Assembly (NCBI GenBank): GCA_002898995.1
Contig: BEIM01000128.1
Location: forward strand, 1-8,552
From: a bacterium HR36
GTDB taxonomy: Bacteria > Planctomycetota > Planctomycetia > Gemmatales > HRBIN36
Reading direction: 5' to 3'
DNA: 8,552 nt
The notes under the pieces are model-generated. The model searched no databases and had not been told where the DNA came from. It saw nothing but the letters and a program-made list of their open reading frames with translations. Shown piece after piece: positions 1-6,831 of this stretch (position 1 is its first letter; every line of letters starts with the position of its first letter). A program made the translations under genes and the position numbers.

Positions 1-1077
1 CAGGGGTATCAGGTCAAAGAGATAGATTTGACTAAACGCGATGCTACCGGGGGAATTGCCAATGATGTCTATCAGGCTATTCTGGAGGCGGAGCTATTTA
101 TAGTAGCTGATCCGTTGGCTCTACCGCCGGGCTACGTAGAGATCCTTCAGCTGTATATGGATAACTTAGTCCCTCACGGATTCCCCGAAGCTTTAGGATT
201 AGCGCAAGCTCTGTTGCAAGGGCCGGTACACTTGTTCCCCCCTGCAGCTTTCGATTGGTTCTTAGTGCAGCAAACTCGCCGGGGAAAAGGCCGACTCATC
301 GTTTTCAGCGGTGCCTGGATTACGAGGAACGACGAGCCAGCTCCTTGTCCGCTGGCCGACTTCTTGAAACGATATGGGGTTGAGGCGAGAAAAGACTTGC
401 TTCTGGCGGTTCCTAGCAGCGGCACGATTCTCGTGCGTGAGGACCCTTACTTAAGCCTATTTGTGCGGATTAGCGAGCAAGCAGACCAACAGTGGCGAGC
501 GGGGCTTTCTAGTGACCTGTTAGCATTTCCTTTCTTAGCACAGTCGTGTCGCTCTATAGAACCAGCCAGCGGTTCGGATTATGTCGTCAATCCGTTGCTG
601 CAAACGAGATTTCCTATCTACACCTTAGAGGAAAAATTGCTGAGCCCCGACCCCGCGGAACACTGGCAAAGAATACTCCAGCTCGAGCCTGAGGTCTTCA
701 AGCGGCGGATCAAGGCCCCGCCCCACTCTATAGCAGTAACCGTGCGGGAACGGTCGTCGCGTGTGCCGCGCGATCCGTTTCATGCGGGCGTCAGCGGCGA
801 AGGAACTCCGCGACTCGTCGTCTTCGGTACGGCCACCCTCGCCAGAGCTGCGGGTGTGAATGACACATACTTCAACCTGATCCTTTCTTCCCTAGCCTGG
901 CTCCGTCAACGTACGGAGCTTATGGACGTCGGTATTCCGCCACGCCAACGCAAGATTTTCGAACCAGGCTCAAATTTCCACACCTATAGCATGACCCATT
1001 ACCTCCTGCAATCGCTGTTCGTATTTGGCTTGGTGATCGTCGGTGGCGTCGGGGTCTATCTCGTCCGCCGCCATTAG
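1..1077 (+). CDS. GldG-like ABC-transport auxiliary protein, 3' part (partial at left edge)
   Basis: The reading frame is open from base 1 to a TAG at 1075-1077, giving 358 visible residues. The TTG at 28 is not a convincing start, because the frame runs in from the left and the first residues already look like the middle of a domain. The family signature is in two places. Early on there is a hydrophobic strand followed by a proline-rich turn and helix (ELFIVADPLALPPGYVEILQ). Near the end, PRLVVFGTATLA is followed by a YFNLILSSLAWLRQR segment, as in GldG/ABC_transp_aux proteins, where a strand precedes the conserved N..NWL helix. A single C-terminal membrane segment (about 1003-1065) ends in a short RRH tail, so most of the protein should lie outside the cytoplasm, anchored at its C-terminus. 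In this family the protein works with an ABC ATPase and permease, which would be expected just upstream. The DUF4340 gene follows after 66 bases, a usual pairing. The transported substrate cannot be told from sequence. Confidence 0.8.
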   Translation, partial: QGYQVKEIDLTKRDATGGIANDVYQAILEAELFIVADPLALPPGYVEILQLYMDNLVPHGFPEALGLAQALLQGPVHLFPPAAFDWFLVQQTRRGKGRLIVFSGAWITRNDEPAPCPLADFLKRYGVEARKDLLLAVPSSGTILVREDPYLSLFVRISEQADQQWRAGLSSDLLAFPFLAQSCRSIEPASGSDYVVNPLLQTRFPIYTLEEKLLSPDPAEHWQRILQLEPEVFKRRIKAPPHSIAVTVRERSSRVPRDPFHAGVSGEGTPRLVVFGTATLARAAGVNDTYFNLILSSLAWLRQRTELMDVGIPPRQRKIFEPGSNFHTYSMTHYLLQSLFVFGLVIVGGVGVYLVRRH

Positions 1078-1143
1078 AAAACATGAGTACTAGGGCTTGC
1101 CCAAGCTAAGTAGCCACCTGCATTCCGGAGGTGAGTTCTAGCT

Positions 1144-3906
1144 ATGAACCTGAGAACGACCTGGATCCTCTTTGGGCTCTTCTGCCTGGTGGTGGCACTT
1201 TTCCTGCTTTTGCAGTGGTGGAACGTGCCAACTACCGAGCAACGGGTGCAACGCGAACGCTGGCTGCTGGGGGCCTGGCGGGATAAGTCCAGCGATATCA
1301 ATCGCCTCATCCTTGAACGCACCACTGATTCCGGCTCGAAAGAGACGCTGGAGTTTGCAAAAAAGGAAGGCAAGTGGCGCATTGTCAAACCCGCGGAGTA
1401 TAAGACTGACCATAACCGCGTGGATTCCCTCGTGTTTGATATCACGGGAACGGAAGCGGACCATACCATTCCCGTGCCGCGCGATCCGGAAACCCTGGGC
1501 CTGGATCAGCCGCGGGTCGTCGTTACCCTTTATGCTGAAAAGGAAAAAGAGCCTGTCCAGGTGCGCATTGGCAAGGAAAGTCCGGGAGAATCACCCGTCC
1601 TTTATGTGAATAGTACCTTTCACACCCGGCCCTTGGCGGTCTCCAAGAGTCGCCTCCAGCGCGTTTTCGCTAAGCTGGAAACCTTCCGCGCCAAGGACTT
1701 GCTGCCGGGGGTGAGCTTTGGCGAACGATTGATGGCGGTTAGTGTGCAGGCCCCCAATCGCAAGGTGGAACTCAAGAACGATGCTACCTATGGTTGGCTC
1801 TTACTCAGTCCGCCGCTGGGGTACGCCCTGGAAAGCAAAGCCAAAGATTTAGCCGATGCCCTAGCGCGGATCAAGGTCGTTGAGGAAAATGGTTATCTCG
1901 ACGACGTTACCGAAGAAAAGCTGGCGCAGCTGGGCCTTAAGGCCGACCGCGCTAATTATATCCTAACCCTGGAAAAGAAAGGCAGCGACGAAAAAGCGGA
2001 AACGACCAGGCACCAGCTTCTCGTTGGCGATATAGATTATGCGGCAAGCGCCGCCGTGTTTCACCGCTGCGCTGCGTTGTTCCTCGCGGACTTAGGTTGC
2101 GGCAATGTTCTCGGCGGTCTGGGAGCTTGGCGTGCACGCGAACATGAGCAAGCTGAGGACCTTCGCTACTACGCGAAACTAGATACGGAAAGTTATGCCG
2201 TCCGCATTTCTGGCAAGGAGATTCGGGACCTGGTGCCTGCCAAGTTAGAGGAATATCGCGACCGCCATATCGTGCGCTATGACGTCAAGAAAGTGGATGC
2301 CATTAATCTCGATTATCCTGGGCAGCCGGTCAAGCAAGTGCGCTTACGCCGCTGGCAATTGCCCAAAGAAGAGCAGAAACCTGGCGATAAAGCCAGCACG
2401 ACTCCCGTGGAATGGTTCCTTTACACGGACAAGCGTTCGAAGCTGGCAACGCATCCGCAGGTAGTAGCTCAGCTCGTAGAGGGCCTGAATAATCTGGAGT
2501 TGCGCGACACCACTGCGTTTTTAGATGATGGTGCAAAACAGCGGGCCTGGTTTGGTGAGGATCCGATAGACCTCGGCCTTGATGCCGGCAAAGAAGTATG
2601 CATAATGCGTATCTGGACAGAAGGCGTGGTCCGGGATAAAGAAGGCAAGCCAGAAGGTGAGGGCGAACCGAAACTCCGCGACGAAACTAAGCCTCTTATT
2701 ACATTGCGCGTAGGCAAACATGATGAAAAGCGCCGCGTCACCTATGTCGAACGCAAGGTCGGTGATCAACCGCCTCAGATTCTCGCTGTGCCGGACCCGG
2801 CGGAGAATGTGAGCGGGGTTATCGGGGCATTCAATTGGGGTGAACGATTGGCGGGCGGTTATTATTACTTCCGCGAACGCAGCCTCAAAAGTTTTGTCTC
2901 GGACTATGTAAATCGCCTGGAGTTCAGCCGCAGCGGCACGACACTCCTTATAGAAAAAGAAGGCAATACCTGGAGAATCAGGAAACCGTTTGAAGCCCCT
3001 GCCGCTAATATAGAGGCATTGCTAAATGTCCTGAAAACGATGCAAGCAGATAAGCTCGTAACCGACGAAGCCAGCGACCAGGAAGTAGCTAATACCTATC
3101 AACTGGGGGATAAGGCCTGGCTGCGTATTCGGGTGTGGGAAAAGCCGAAAGACCAAACCACCCCGAATGAATTGGTCTATAGCATCAGCCGGGTCATTGA
3201 AAAAGAGGGGCCGGAAAGAGGCCAGTACTATGCTCACCTTCAATATAAGCCACCCACGGCCGATGTTCCCGAAGCTAATAAATTCGTATTTCTGCTCAAG
3301 CGCGAAGTGGTGCGTGAATTAGATATTGAGCCTCGAGGCGGCAGGATATTCGAAAGCACAAATAGCGAAGCGCAGGAGGTGTATGGACGATGGAATCGAG
3401 TGACTAAGGACAATAAGCCCGAGCAAGTGGTGCTGCATCTGGTTCGCCGGGCCGAAAAAGAAGGGGAACCGAAGCGCTGGCAGATAGCCAGCTATACTGT
3501 GAACGGCCAGGAGCAGAAAAAAGAAGATTTCAAGCTAGACGTGGCCAAACTGGAGTCGCTATTAGCAAGCCTCGGCTGGAAAACCGCTACCGGTAACACA
3601 GCCTTGCTGAGCACGGAACGGTTCTTGCAGTATAGCGGAAAGATACCGTCGGAATATAGATTGGATTCCCAAGATAGTAAATCGCCGCCGCTGTTTATTA
3701 TCGAGGTGTACGGTCCCGACAAAAAGGTAAGCAACCAACTGATCCTTGGTAGCGTTTGGGAGCCGCGGGTGGAGGAATACCCTGGCCTGAAGGAAAAGCG
3801 CTACTATTACGCCCGGGCCTCGACGTTACCGGAAGCAATCTTCCTGTTGCCGGAGGGGACTTGGTCGAGCCGGGTGCAGGGGCCGGATTTCCTGCGCTTA
3901 CCCTAA
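1144..3906 (+). CDS. DUF4340 domain-containing membrane-anchored protein
   Basis: This is a 920-residue protein. The ATG at 1144 is supported by a strong GGAGGTG at 1127-1133, ten bases upstream. Residues 5-26 form one N-terminal membrane segment (TWILFGLFCLVVALFLLLQ), followed by a long polar extracytoplasmic part. DUF4340 character appears as recurring units of the form W-x-[IL]-x-x-P followed by a helix with spaced leucines: around residues 78-100, 218-246, 424-455, 610-639 and 779-812. Phrases such as YYAKL (342-346) and YYAHL (695-699) match the family's 'yya+l' strand. Such proteins are typically encoded after a GldG-like gene and ABC permease/ATPase genes, as here, and are thought to be part of the envelope side of that system. 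The biochemical role is unknown. Residues 300-336 are unusual: rich in Ala, Gly and Leu, with two cysteines (309, 319), in an otherwise Lys/Glu-rich protein. The gene is followed by an intrinsic terminator, so it is likely the last of its operon. Confidence 0.85.
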   Translation: MNLRTTWILFGLFCLVVALFLLLQWWNVPTTEQRVQRERWLLGAWRDKSSDINRLILERTTDSGSKETLEFAKKEGKWRIVKPAEYKTDHNRVDSLVFDITGTEADHTIPVPRDPETLGLDQPRVVVTLYAEKEKEPVQVRIGKESPGESPVLYVNSTFHTRPLAVSKSRLQRVFAKLETFRAKDLLPGVSFGERLMAVSVQAPNRKVELKNDATYGWLLLSPPLGYALESKAKDLADALARIKVVEENGYLDDVTEEKLAQLGLKADRANYILTLEKKGSDEKAETTRHQLLVGDIDYAASAAVFHRCAALFLADLGCGNVLGGLGAWRAREHEQAEDLRYYAKLDTESYAVRISGKEIRDLVPAKLEEYRDRHIVRYDVKKVDAINLDYPGQPVKQVRLRRWQLPKEEQKPGDKASTTPVEWFLYTDKRSKLATHPQVVAQLVEGLNNLELRDTTAFLDDGAKQRAWFGEDPIDLGLDAGKEVCIMRIWTEGVVRDKEGKPEGEGEPKLRDETKPLITLRVGKHDEKRRVTYVERKVGDQPPQILAVPDPAENVSGVIGAFNWGERLAGGYYYFRERSLKSFVSDYVNRLEFSRSGTTLLIEKEGNTWRIRKPFEAPAANIEALLNVLKTMQADKLVTDEASDQEVANTYQLGDKAWLRIRVWEKPKDQTTPNELVYSISRVIEKEGPERGQYYAHLQYKPPTADVPEANKFVFLLKREVVRELDIEPRGGRIFESTNSEAQEVYGRWNRVTKDNKPEQVVLHLVRRAEKEGEPKRWQIASYTVNGQEQKKEDFKLDVAKLESLLASLGWKTATGNTALLSTERFLQYSGKIPSEYRLDSQDSKSPPLFIIEVYGPDKKVSNQLILGSVWEPRVEEYPGLKEKRYYYARASTLPEAIFLLPEGTWSSRVQGPDFLRLP

Positions 3907-3929
3907 CAGTGAGGTGGTACGGACGTTGG

Positions 3930-3975
3930 CCAAGCGCGGCAAGGGGTCGCAGCGCTTGGTTTTGCGAGATTTTTT
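3930..3975 (+). terminator. Intrinsic terminator after the DUF4340 gene
   Basis: CCAAGCGC at 3930-3937 pairs perfectly with GCGCTTGG at 3952-3959 (8 bp, 14-base loop). TTTT follows directly at 3960-3963 and a second run of six T at 3970-3975. It lies 23 bases after the DUF4340 stop and before the sigma factor gene, so it should separate the two transcription units. Confidence 0.8.
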
Positions 3976-4075
3976 GCGGCAGTCGGGCACGCCACCGAAG
4001 ATAGTGTATCCAGAATCGGCGTGAGCGGGAAATATAACTGGGGAGCCTGAAGCGACGTCTCGGGAGGCGAGCAGG

Positions 4076-5512
4076 ATGGCCCCAAGCGGTGGAACGGGAA
4101 TGCTGCCGTACTTACTTCTGCAAGGCTCGGCCTTGCCCGAATGGATGGCGCGCAGCGACGGCGAGCTTTTGGCCGAATATGTGCAGCACGGCAGCGAATT
4201 AGCGTTTGCCACGCTGGTGCGCAGACACGGGCCGATGGTCTGGAATGTTTGCTATCGCTTGCTGCGGCATTATCACGATGCCGAAGATGCCTTCCAGGCC
4301 ACGTTCCTGGTGCTGGCACGTCGCGCTGCGGAAGTGCAGCCTCCGGAGATGCTGGCGAACTGGCTTTATGGCGTGGCTCGACATACGGCACACAAGGCGC
4401 GACACATGGCGGCTAAACGCAAAGCCCAAGAATCAGCTCAGCCCTCTGTGTCTGGAGCGGGCCGAAGCCCTGAAACCACTGACGACCTGGTAGATGCCCT
4501 CTACGAGGAACTGGCCCATCTGCCGTCAAAGTTTCGCACGGTGGTAGTGCTATGTGATCTGGAAGGCCAAACCCGCAAGGAGGCAGCACGCCAGTTGCGT
4601 GTTCCTGAAGGAACAGTAGCGGGCTGGCTGGCCCGCGCTCGGAAAATGCTGAGCCGCCGACTTGCCAAACGTGGCCTGGTGCTGAGCGGGGCGAGTGTCG
4701 CTGCGTTACTGGGACAAAGCGCCACCGCTGCTCCTTATCCGACCATGTTCCACACGGTGCGTGCGGCGGCGCAGCTCCAGGCCGGCCAAGCCCTCGCCGA
4801 GACCGTATCCGCAAAAGTAGCGGTGCTGGTCAACGCTGTGCTGCGGAGTCTGGCTGGTGGCCCACTCGGTGTCTTGCTGGGAGCAAGCACTGGTATAGTG
4901 GCTACGGTGCTGGCCTGGTCAGTCGCTAGCGCCTGGCTTGGTGAGGATAAGTCGCAACTGGCCCGCCACGAAGCCAACCCAGCGCCTTCTTTGGCGTGCC
5001 AACCGCAAGCGCCTGATAACGGCTTCGCTCAGCGGGAATTGCCTCCTCACGCCGCTGCCAGCACGATGGCGCAGCCAGATGAATCCTGGCAACCTCCCGC
5101 CAGCCCCGAGCCTCTTCCCGTTATGCCCAGTGAAAAACCGCCCAGTGTCAAGAAGGCGAGACCAGAGTCGCCGATAGCGAAAAAGCCCAACGGTCCGAAA
5201 TCGAAAGACCGGCCACGCGAGAAGCCCGAGGAAGAAGACGAGGATGATACGCACAAGGTGGAGGGCGTGGTGAGTGATGTGGATTGGCAGCAGGGCACGT
5301 TGACCATTCAGCGGTTGCAGCAACGCCATCCCCAGACCCAAACCTATCGTTTCGGGCAATGGGCTCGGGTCTGGCACAAGGGAAAGCCCGCGGACATGAC
5401 GGTGCTGACCCGCGGCGCGTGGGTCGAACTCGAACTGTCGCCCAAAGATCAGCAAATTCTCTTGGTCAAGCTCAAACCACCTCCGAAAAATCCAGACCAG
5501 AAGAAAACCTAA
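4076..5512 (+). CDS. ECF-type sigma-70 family sigma factor with membrane anchor and C-terminal extracytoplasmic domain
   Basis: This is a 478-residue protein; a plain ECF sigma factor has about 180-200. The ATG at 4076 has GGGAGG at 4062-4067, eight bases upstream. Sigma region 2 spans about residues 40-110, with the diagnostic DAEDAFQATFLVLAR at 68-82 and NWLYGVA at 95-101. Region 4 spans about 140-200, with the helix-turn-helix in EGQTRKEAARQL through GTVAGWLARARK (163-190). These should bind core RNA polymerase and the -10/-35 promoter elements. After a variable stretch, residues 259-288 are hydrophobic enough for a membrane segment. A Pro/Ala/Lys-rich linker (about 300-392) follows, with an acidic run at 385-391. 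A compact C-terminal domain (393-468; VEGVVSDVDWQQGTLTI, then GKPADMTVLTRGAWVEL) looks like a small beta-barrel. The inferred topology is sigma domains inside and C-terminal domain outside the cytoplasm. Such extended ECF factors are characteristic of planctomycetes. No anti-sigma gene is visible; the extension may replace it. GGAGG of the ribosome site sits in the loop of a weak 4-bp hairpin (CTCG 4059-4062, CGAG 4068-4071). Confidence 0.9.
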   Translation: MAPSGGTGMLPYLLLQGSALPEWMARSDGELLAEYVQHGSELAFATLVRRHGPMVWNVCYRLLRHYHDAEDAFQATFLVLARRAAEVQPPEMLANWLYGVARHTAHKARHMAAKRKAQESAQPSVSGAGRSPETTDDLVDALYEELAHLPSKFRTVVVLCDLEGQTRKEAARQLRVPEGTVAGWLARARKMLSRRLAKRGLVLSGASVAALLGQSATAAPYPTMFHTVRAAAQLQAGQALAETVSAKVAVLVNAVLRSLAGGPLGVLLGASTGIVATVLAWSVASAWLGEDKSQLARHEANPAPSLACQPQAPDNGFAQRELPPHAAASTMAQPDESWQPPASPEPLPVMPSEKPPSVKKARPESPIAKKPNGPKSKDRPREKPEEEDEDDTHKVEGVVSDVDWQQGTLTIQRLQQRHPQTQTYRFGQWARVWHKGKPADMTVLTRGAWVELELSPKDQQILLVKLKPPPKNPDQKKT

Positions 5513-5569
5513 TCGCCCTTTGCCCGGACGCGGAGTCATTTTCTCTGGCTCCGTCGCCCGCAATCCTTC

Positions 5570-5575
5570 AGGAGG
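5570..5575 (+). promoter_or_regulatory. Ribosome binding site deciding the start of the secreted Asp/Lys-rich protein
   Basis: AGGAGG lies seven bases before the ATG at 5583. The same frame is open back to a TTG at 5520, but that upstream stretch has no ribosome site and would bury the signal peptide, so 5583 is chosen. Confidence 0.8.
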
Positions 5576-5582
5576 TAGAACT

Positions 5583-6146
5583 ATGCTTCGCACAAACGGT
5601 CTCGGATGGGTGCTGGGACTGCTTGCATGTGTGAGTCTGTGCAGCGGCGCTTGGGCTGACGACAAGAAGTCGGCCGATAAGCCGAAGGCCGGCCAGATTA
5701 TCATCCAAATAGATGCCAGTAAACTGCCCCCCGGCCTTTTAAAGCAATTACTCCAGTATGCCGAACAGCCCTCGGAAAAAAGAGCCGAAGGTAAACCCAA
5801 GGCCGCCGCGGAGAAAAAGCCCGAGAGCAAGCCGAAAGCCGAGGGCAAAGCGGACAAATCTGGCGATAAAAAGCCCCATCTGGTGCAAGTGGATTTGAAT
5901 CGTCTGTCTCCAGAACTTCGCAAACGGCTAGAAGCGGAGCTTGGCAAGGGCAAAGCCAAGAAAGACGATGACGATGATGGCAAACGCCCGGGTAAGCCGA
6001 AAAAGGATGATGACGACGATGACGATGACAAGGGCCGGGGCAAAGGCCGAAAAGGGGAGGGCAAGGATCGCCCGAAGACAAAACGCGGCGATGACGACGA
6101 CAACAAAGGCAAGTCGCAGCGGGGTAAGGAAAAACACGACGACTAA
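5583..6146 (+). CDS. Secreted low-complexity Asp/Lys-rich protein with a duplicated motif
   Basis: This is a 187-residue protein of unrecognised function. Residues 1-25 are a signal peptide: basic start, hydrophobic core around 7-20, and an A-W-A site before DDKK, predicting cleavage after residue 25. LLAC at 13-16 could be read as a lipobox, but the downstream A-W-A site fits better. The mature part holds two copies of one motif about 60 residues apart: IIIQIDASKLPPGLLKQL (39-56) and HLVQVDLNRLSPELRKRL (99-116), a beta-strand followed by an amphipathic helix. Between them is a Lys/Ala/Glu/Pro linker. After residue 121 the protein is almost all Lys, Arg, Gly and Asp, with runs of five, eight and four Asp at 128-132, 142-149 and 170-173. 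It should be largely disordered and could bind divalent cations or polyanions; that is inference. The gene lies 70 bases after the sigma factor, same strand, with no terminator seen between, so co-transcription is likely. Both proteins carry a KDRP tetrapeptide near acidic runs. Confidence 0.75.
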   Translation: MLRTNGLGWVLGLLACVSLCSGAWADDKKSADKPKAGQIIIQIDASKLPPGLLKQLLQYAEQPSEKRAEGKPKAAAEKKPESKPKAEGKADKSGDKKPHLVQVDLNRLSPELRKRLEAELGKGKAKKDDDDDGKRPGKPKKDDDDDDDDKGRGKGRKGEGKDRPKTKRGDDDDNKGKSQRGKEKHDD

Positions 6147-6235
6147 TCCGCCCACGAGCGGCGAGAGCGTCTTTGCGAGGCGGAGCAGCGTTCCCACGCA
6201 CGTACGCCGCACCTGTATTTGAGCAGACGTGAATT

Positions 6236-6263
6236 CAGGCACCGCCGTAACGGCTTCCGCCTG
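6236..6263. repeat. Interrupted hairpin with TAA triloop
   Basis: CAGGC at 6236-6240 pairs with GCCTG at 6259-6263, and inside it GCCG at 6244-6247 pairs with CGGC at 6251-6254 around a TAA loop. A small internal loop (ACC/TTCC) separates the two stems. It lies 90 bases after the stop of the secreted-protein gene and has no T-run. Confidence 0.5.
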
Positions 6264-6271
6264 TGTAGCAC

Positions 6272-6378
6272 TGGCGCTCGCCGGCGTTGTTATGGCGTTG
6301 GGCACATACACTGAAAATACACACAAGCACAAGGAGCGGGGCGCGTAAGCCCCTCCTGTGGCGTTGGTGCGAGCGCCA
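6272..6378. repeat. 10-bp inverted repeat enclosing a second hairpin
   Basis: TGGCGCTCGC at 6272-6281 is the exact reverse complement of GCGAGCGCCA at 6369-6378. Inside lies a second hairpin: AGGA 6332-6335 and GGGGC 6338-6342 pair with GCCCC 6349-6353 and TCCT 6354-6357, with two bulged bases and a GCGTAA loop. A 9-base direct repeat, TGGCGTTGG, occurs at 6293-6301 and 6359-6367. The arrangement could fold into one branched structure. Confidence 0.5.
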
Positions 6379-6458
6379 ATACGAAGGCGTTTGCCGGTCG
6401 GGTGTGTGCGGTCGCCGGTTATTGTTGTGTATTGCGGAGTCGCGAACGCAAGTGAAAC

Positions 6459-6490
6459 ATCCACGGGGGGCTGACGCCCCCCGCTCTTGG
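6459..6490. repeat. Palindromic intergenic repeat, copy A
   Basis: The core is CGGGGGGC (6464-6471), loop TGAC (6472-6475), GCCCCCCG (6476-6483): a perfect 8-bp stem. The flanks ATCCA on the left and CTCTTGG on the right recur at copy B. Unlike copies B and C it has no smaller hairpin on its left. Confidence 0.8.
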
Positions 6491-6553
6491 TTGTACGACG
6501 AAAGTCCGCGGATGTGGTGGGATGCTAACCGGCAGCGCGTTTGCTACACAGGC

Positions 6554-6599
6554 CGGGCTAAAGCCCGATCCACGGGGGGCTTACGCCCCCCGCTCTTGG
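6554..6599. repeat. Palindromic intergenic repeat, copy B (two tandem hairpins)
   Basis: A small hairpin, CGGGC (6554-6558), TAAA loop, GCCCG (6563-6567), is followed after ATCCA by the main one: CGGGGGGC (6573-6580), loop TTAC (6581-6584), GCCCCCCG (6585-6592). The right flank CTCTTGG (6593-6599) matches copy A. A degenerate further half copy follows directly. Confidence 0.8.
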
Positions 6600-6619
6600 C
6601 TGACGCCCCCCGCTCATGG
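6598..6619. repeat. Half copy of the palindromic repeat
   Basis: Only the right part of the unit is present: GGC, TGAC loop, GCCCCCCG (6605-6612), then CTCATGG, one base different from the CTCTTGG flank of copies A and B. It overlaps the end of copy B by two bases and lacks a complete left arm, suggesting a partial duplication or a deletion inside a tandem copy. Confidence 0.7.
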
Positions 6620-6668
6620 GGGTACGAATGGTGTCGCTTGGTTGCTGCGGTGTTGGCACGCAAGAGGA

Positions 6669-6772
6669 GGGGGCCTGCCTCCCGGATGGGGAGGGCAGGG
6701 CACCCGGCTTGTGAGGCCGGCGGAAGTGGGCAGTTGGGGGCCTGCCTCCCGGATGGGGAGGGCAGGGCACCC
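6669..6772. repeat. 37-base direct repeat, two copies 67 bases apart
   Basis: Bases 6669-6705 and 6736-6772 are identical over 37 positions, beginning GGGGGCCTGCC and ending GGGCACCC. Each copy is itself a hairpin: CCTGCCTCCC (6674-6683 in the first) pairs with GGGAGGGCAGG (6689-6699) with one bulged G. Between them is a smaller stem, CCGGC 6704-6708 with GCCGG 6716-6720. Identity over the full length suggests recent duplication or gene-conversion-like exchange. Confidence 0.8.
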
Positions 6773-6831
6773 CGGTTTGCTATAGCGACACGAGCCGACC
6801 AGCGCGAGCGATTCTGCGATCGGCTTAGGCG

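Larger units (their letters stand above)
6147..6831. other. Non-coding convergent intergenic region rich in hairpins and repeats
   Basis: These 685 bases lie between the ends of two convergent genes. No credible coding sequence is seen: the long frames across it translate the palindromes into Arg/Pro/Gly-rich strings. It holds a hairpin at 6236-6263, a 10-bp inverted repeat at 6272-6281/6369-6378 enclosing another hairpin, two full and one half palindromic repeats at 6459-6619, and a 37-base direct repeat at 6669-6772. No hairpin with a clear T-run was found, so termination of the flanking genes may depend on these GC-rich stems or on Rho. Confidence 0.7.

Noticed and set aside
1091..1110. 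Small hairpin between the GldG-like and DUF4340 genes
   Set aside because: The stem is only four to five bases with a tiny loop and no T-run. The genes are most simply read as one operon.
4028..4058. GGAAAT at 4028-4033 with CGTC at 4055-4058 as an ECF-type promoter
   Set aside because: The spacing of 21 bases is too long for usual ECF promoters, and the site nearly touches the ribosome site of the sigma gene.
4919..6112. 397-residue minus-strand open frame
   Set aside because: It is antisense to the sigma factor tail and the Asp/Lys-rich gene. Its poly-Ser and Pro/Leu/Arg content simply mirrors GAT/GAC and AAG codons on the other strand.
6148..6161. Terminator just after the secreted-protein gene
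   Set aside because: Only a 4-bp stem (CCGC/GCGG) without T-run. The 12-mer CGCCCACGAGCG at 6149-6160 recurs at 8127-8138, so it is more likely a short repeat.
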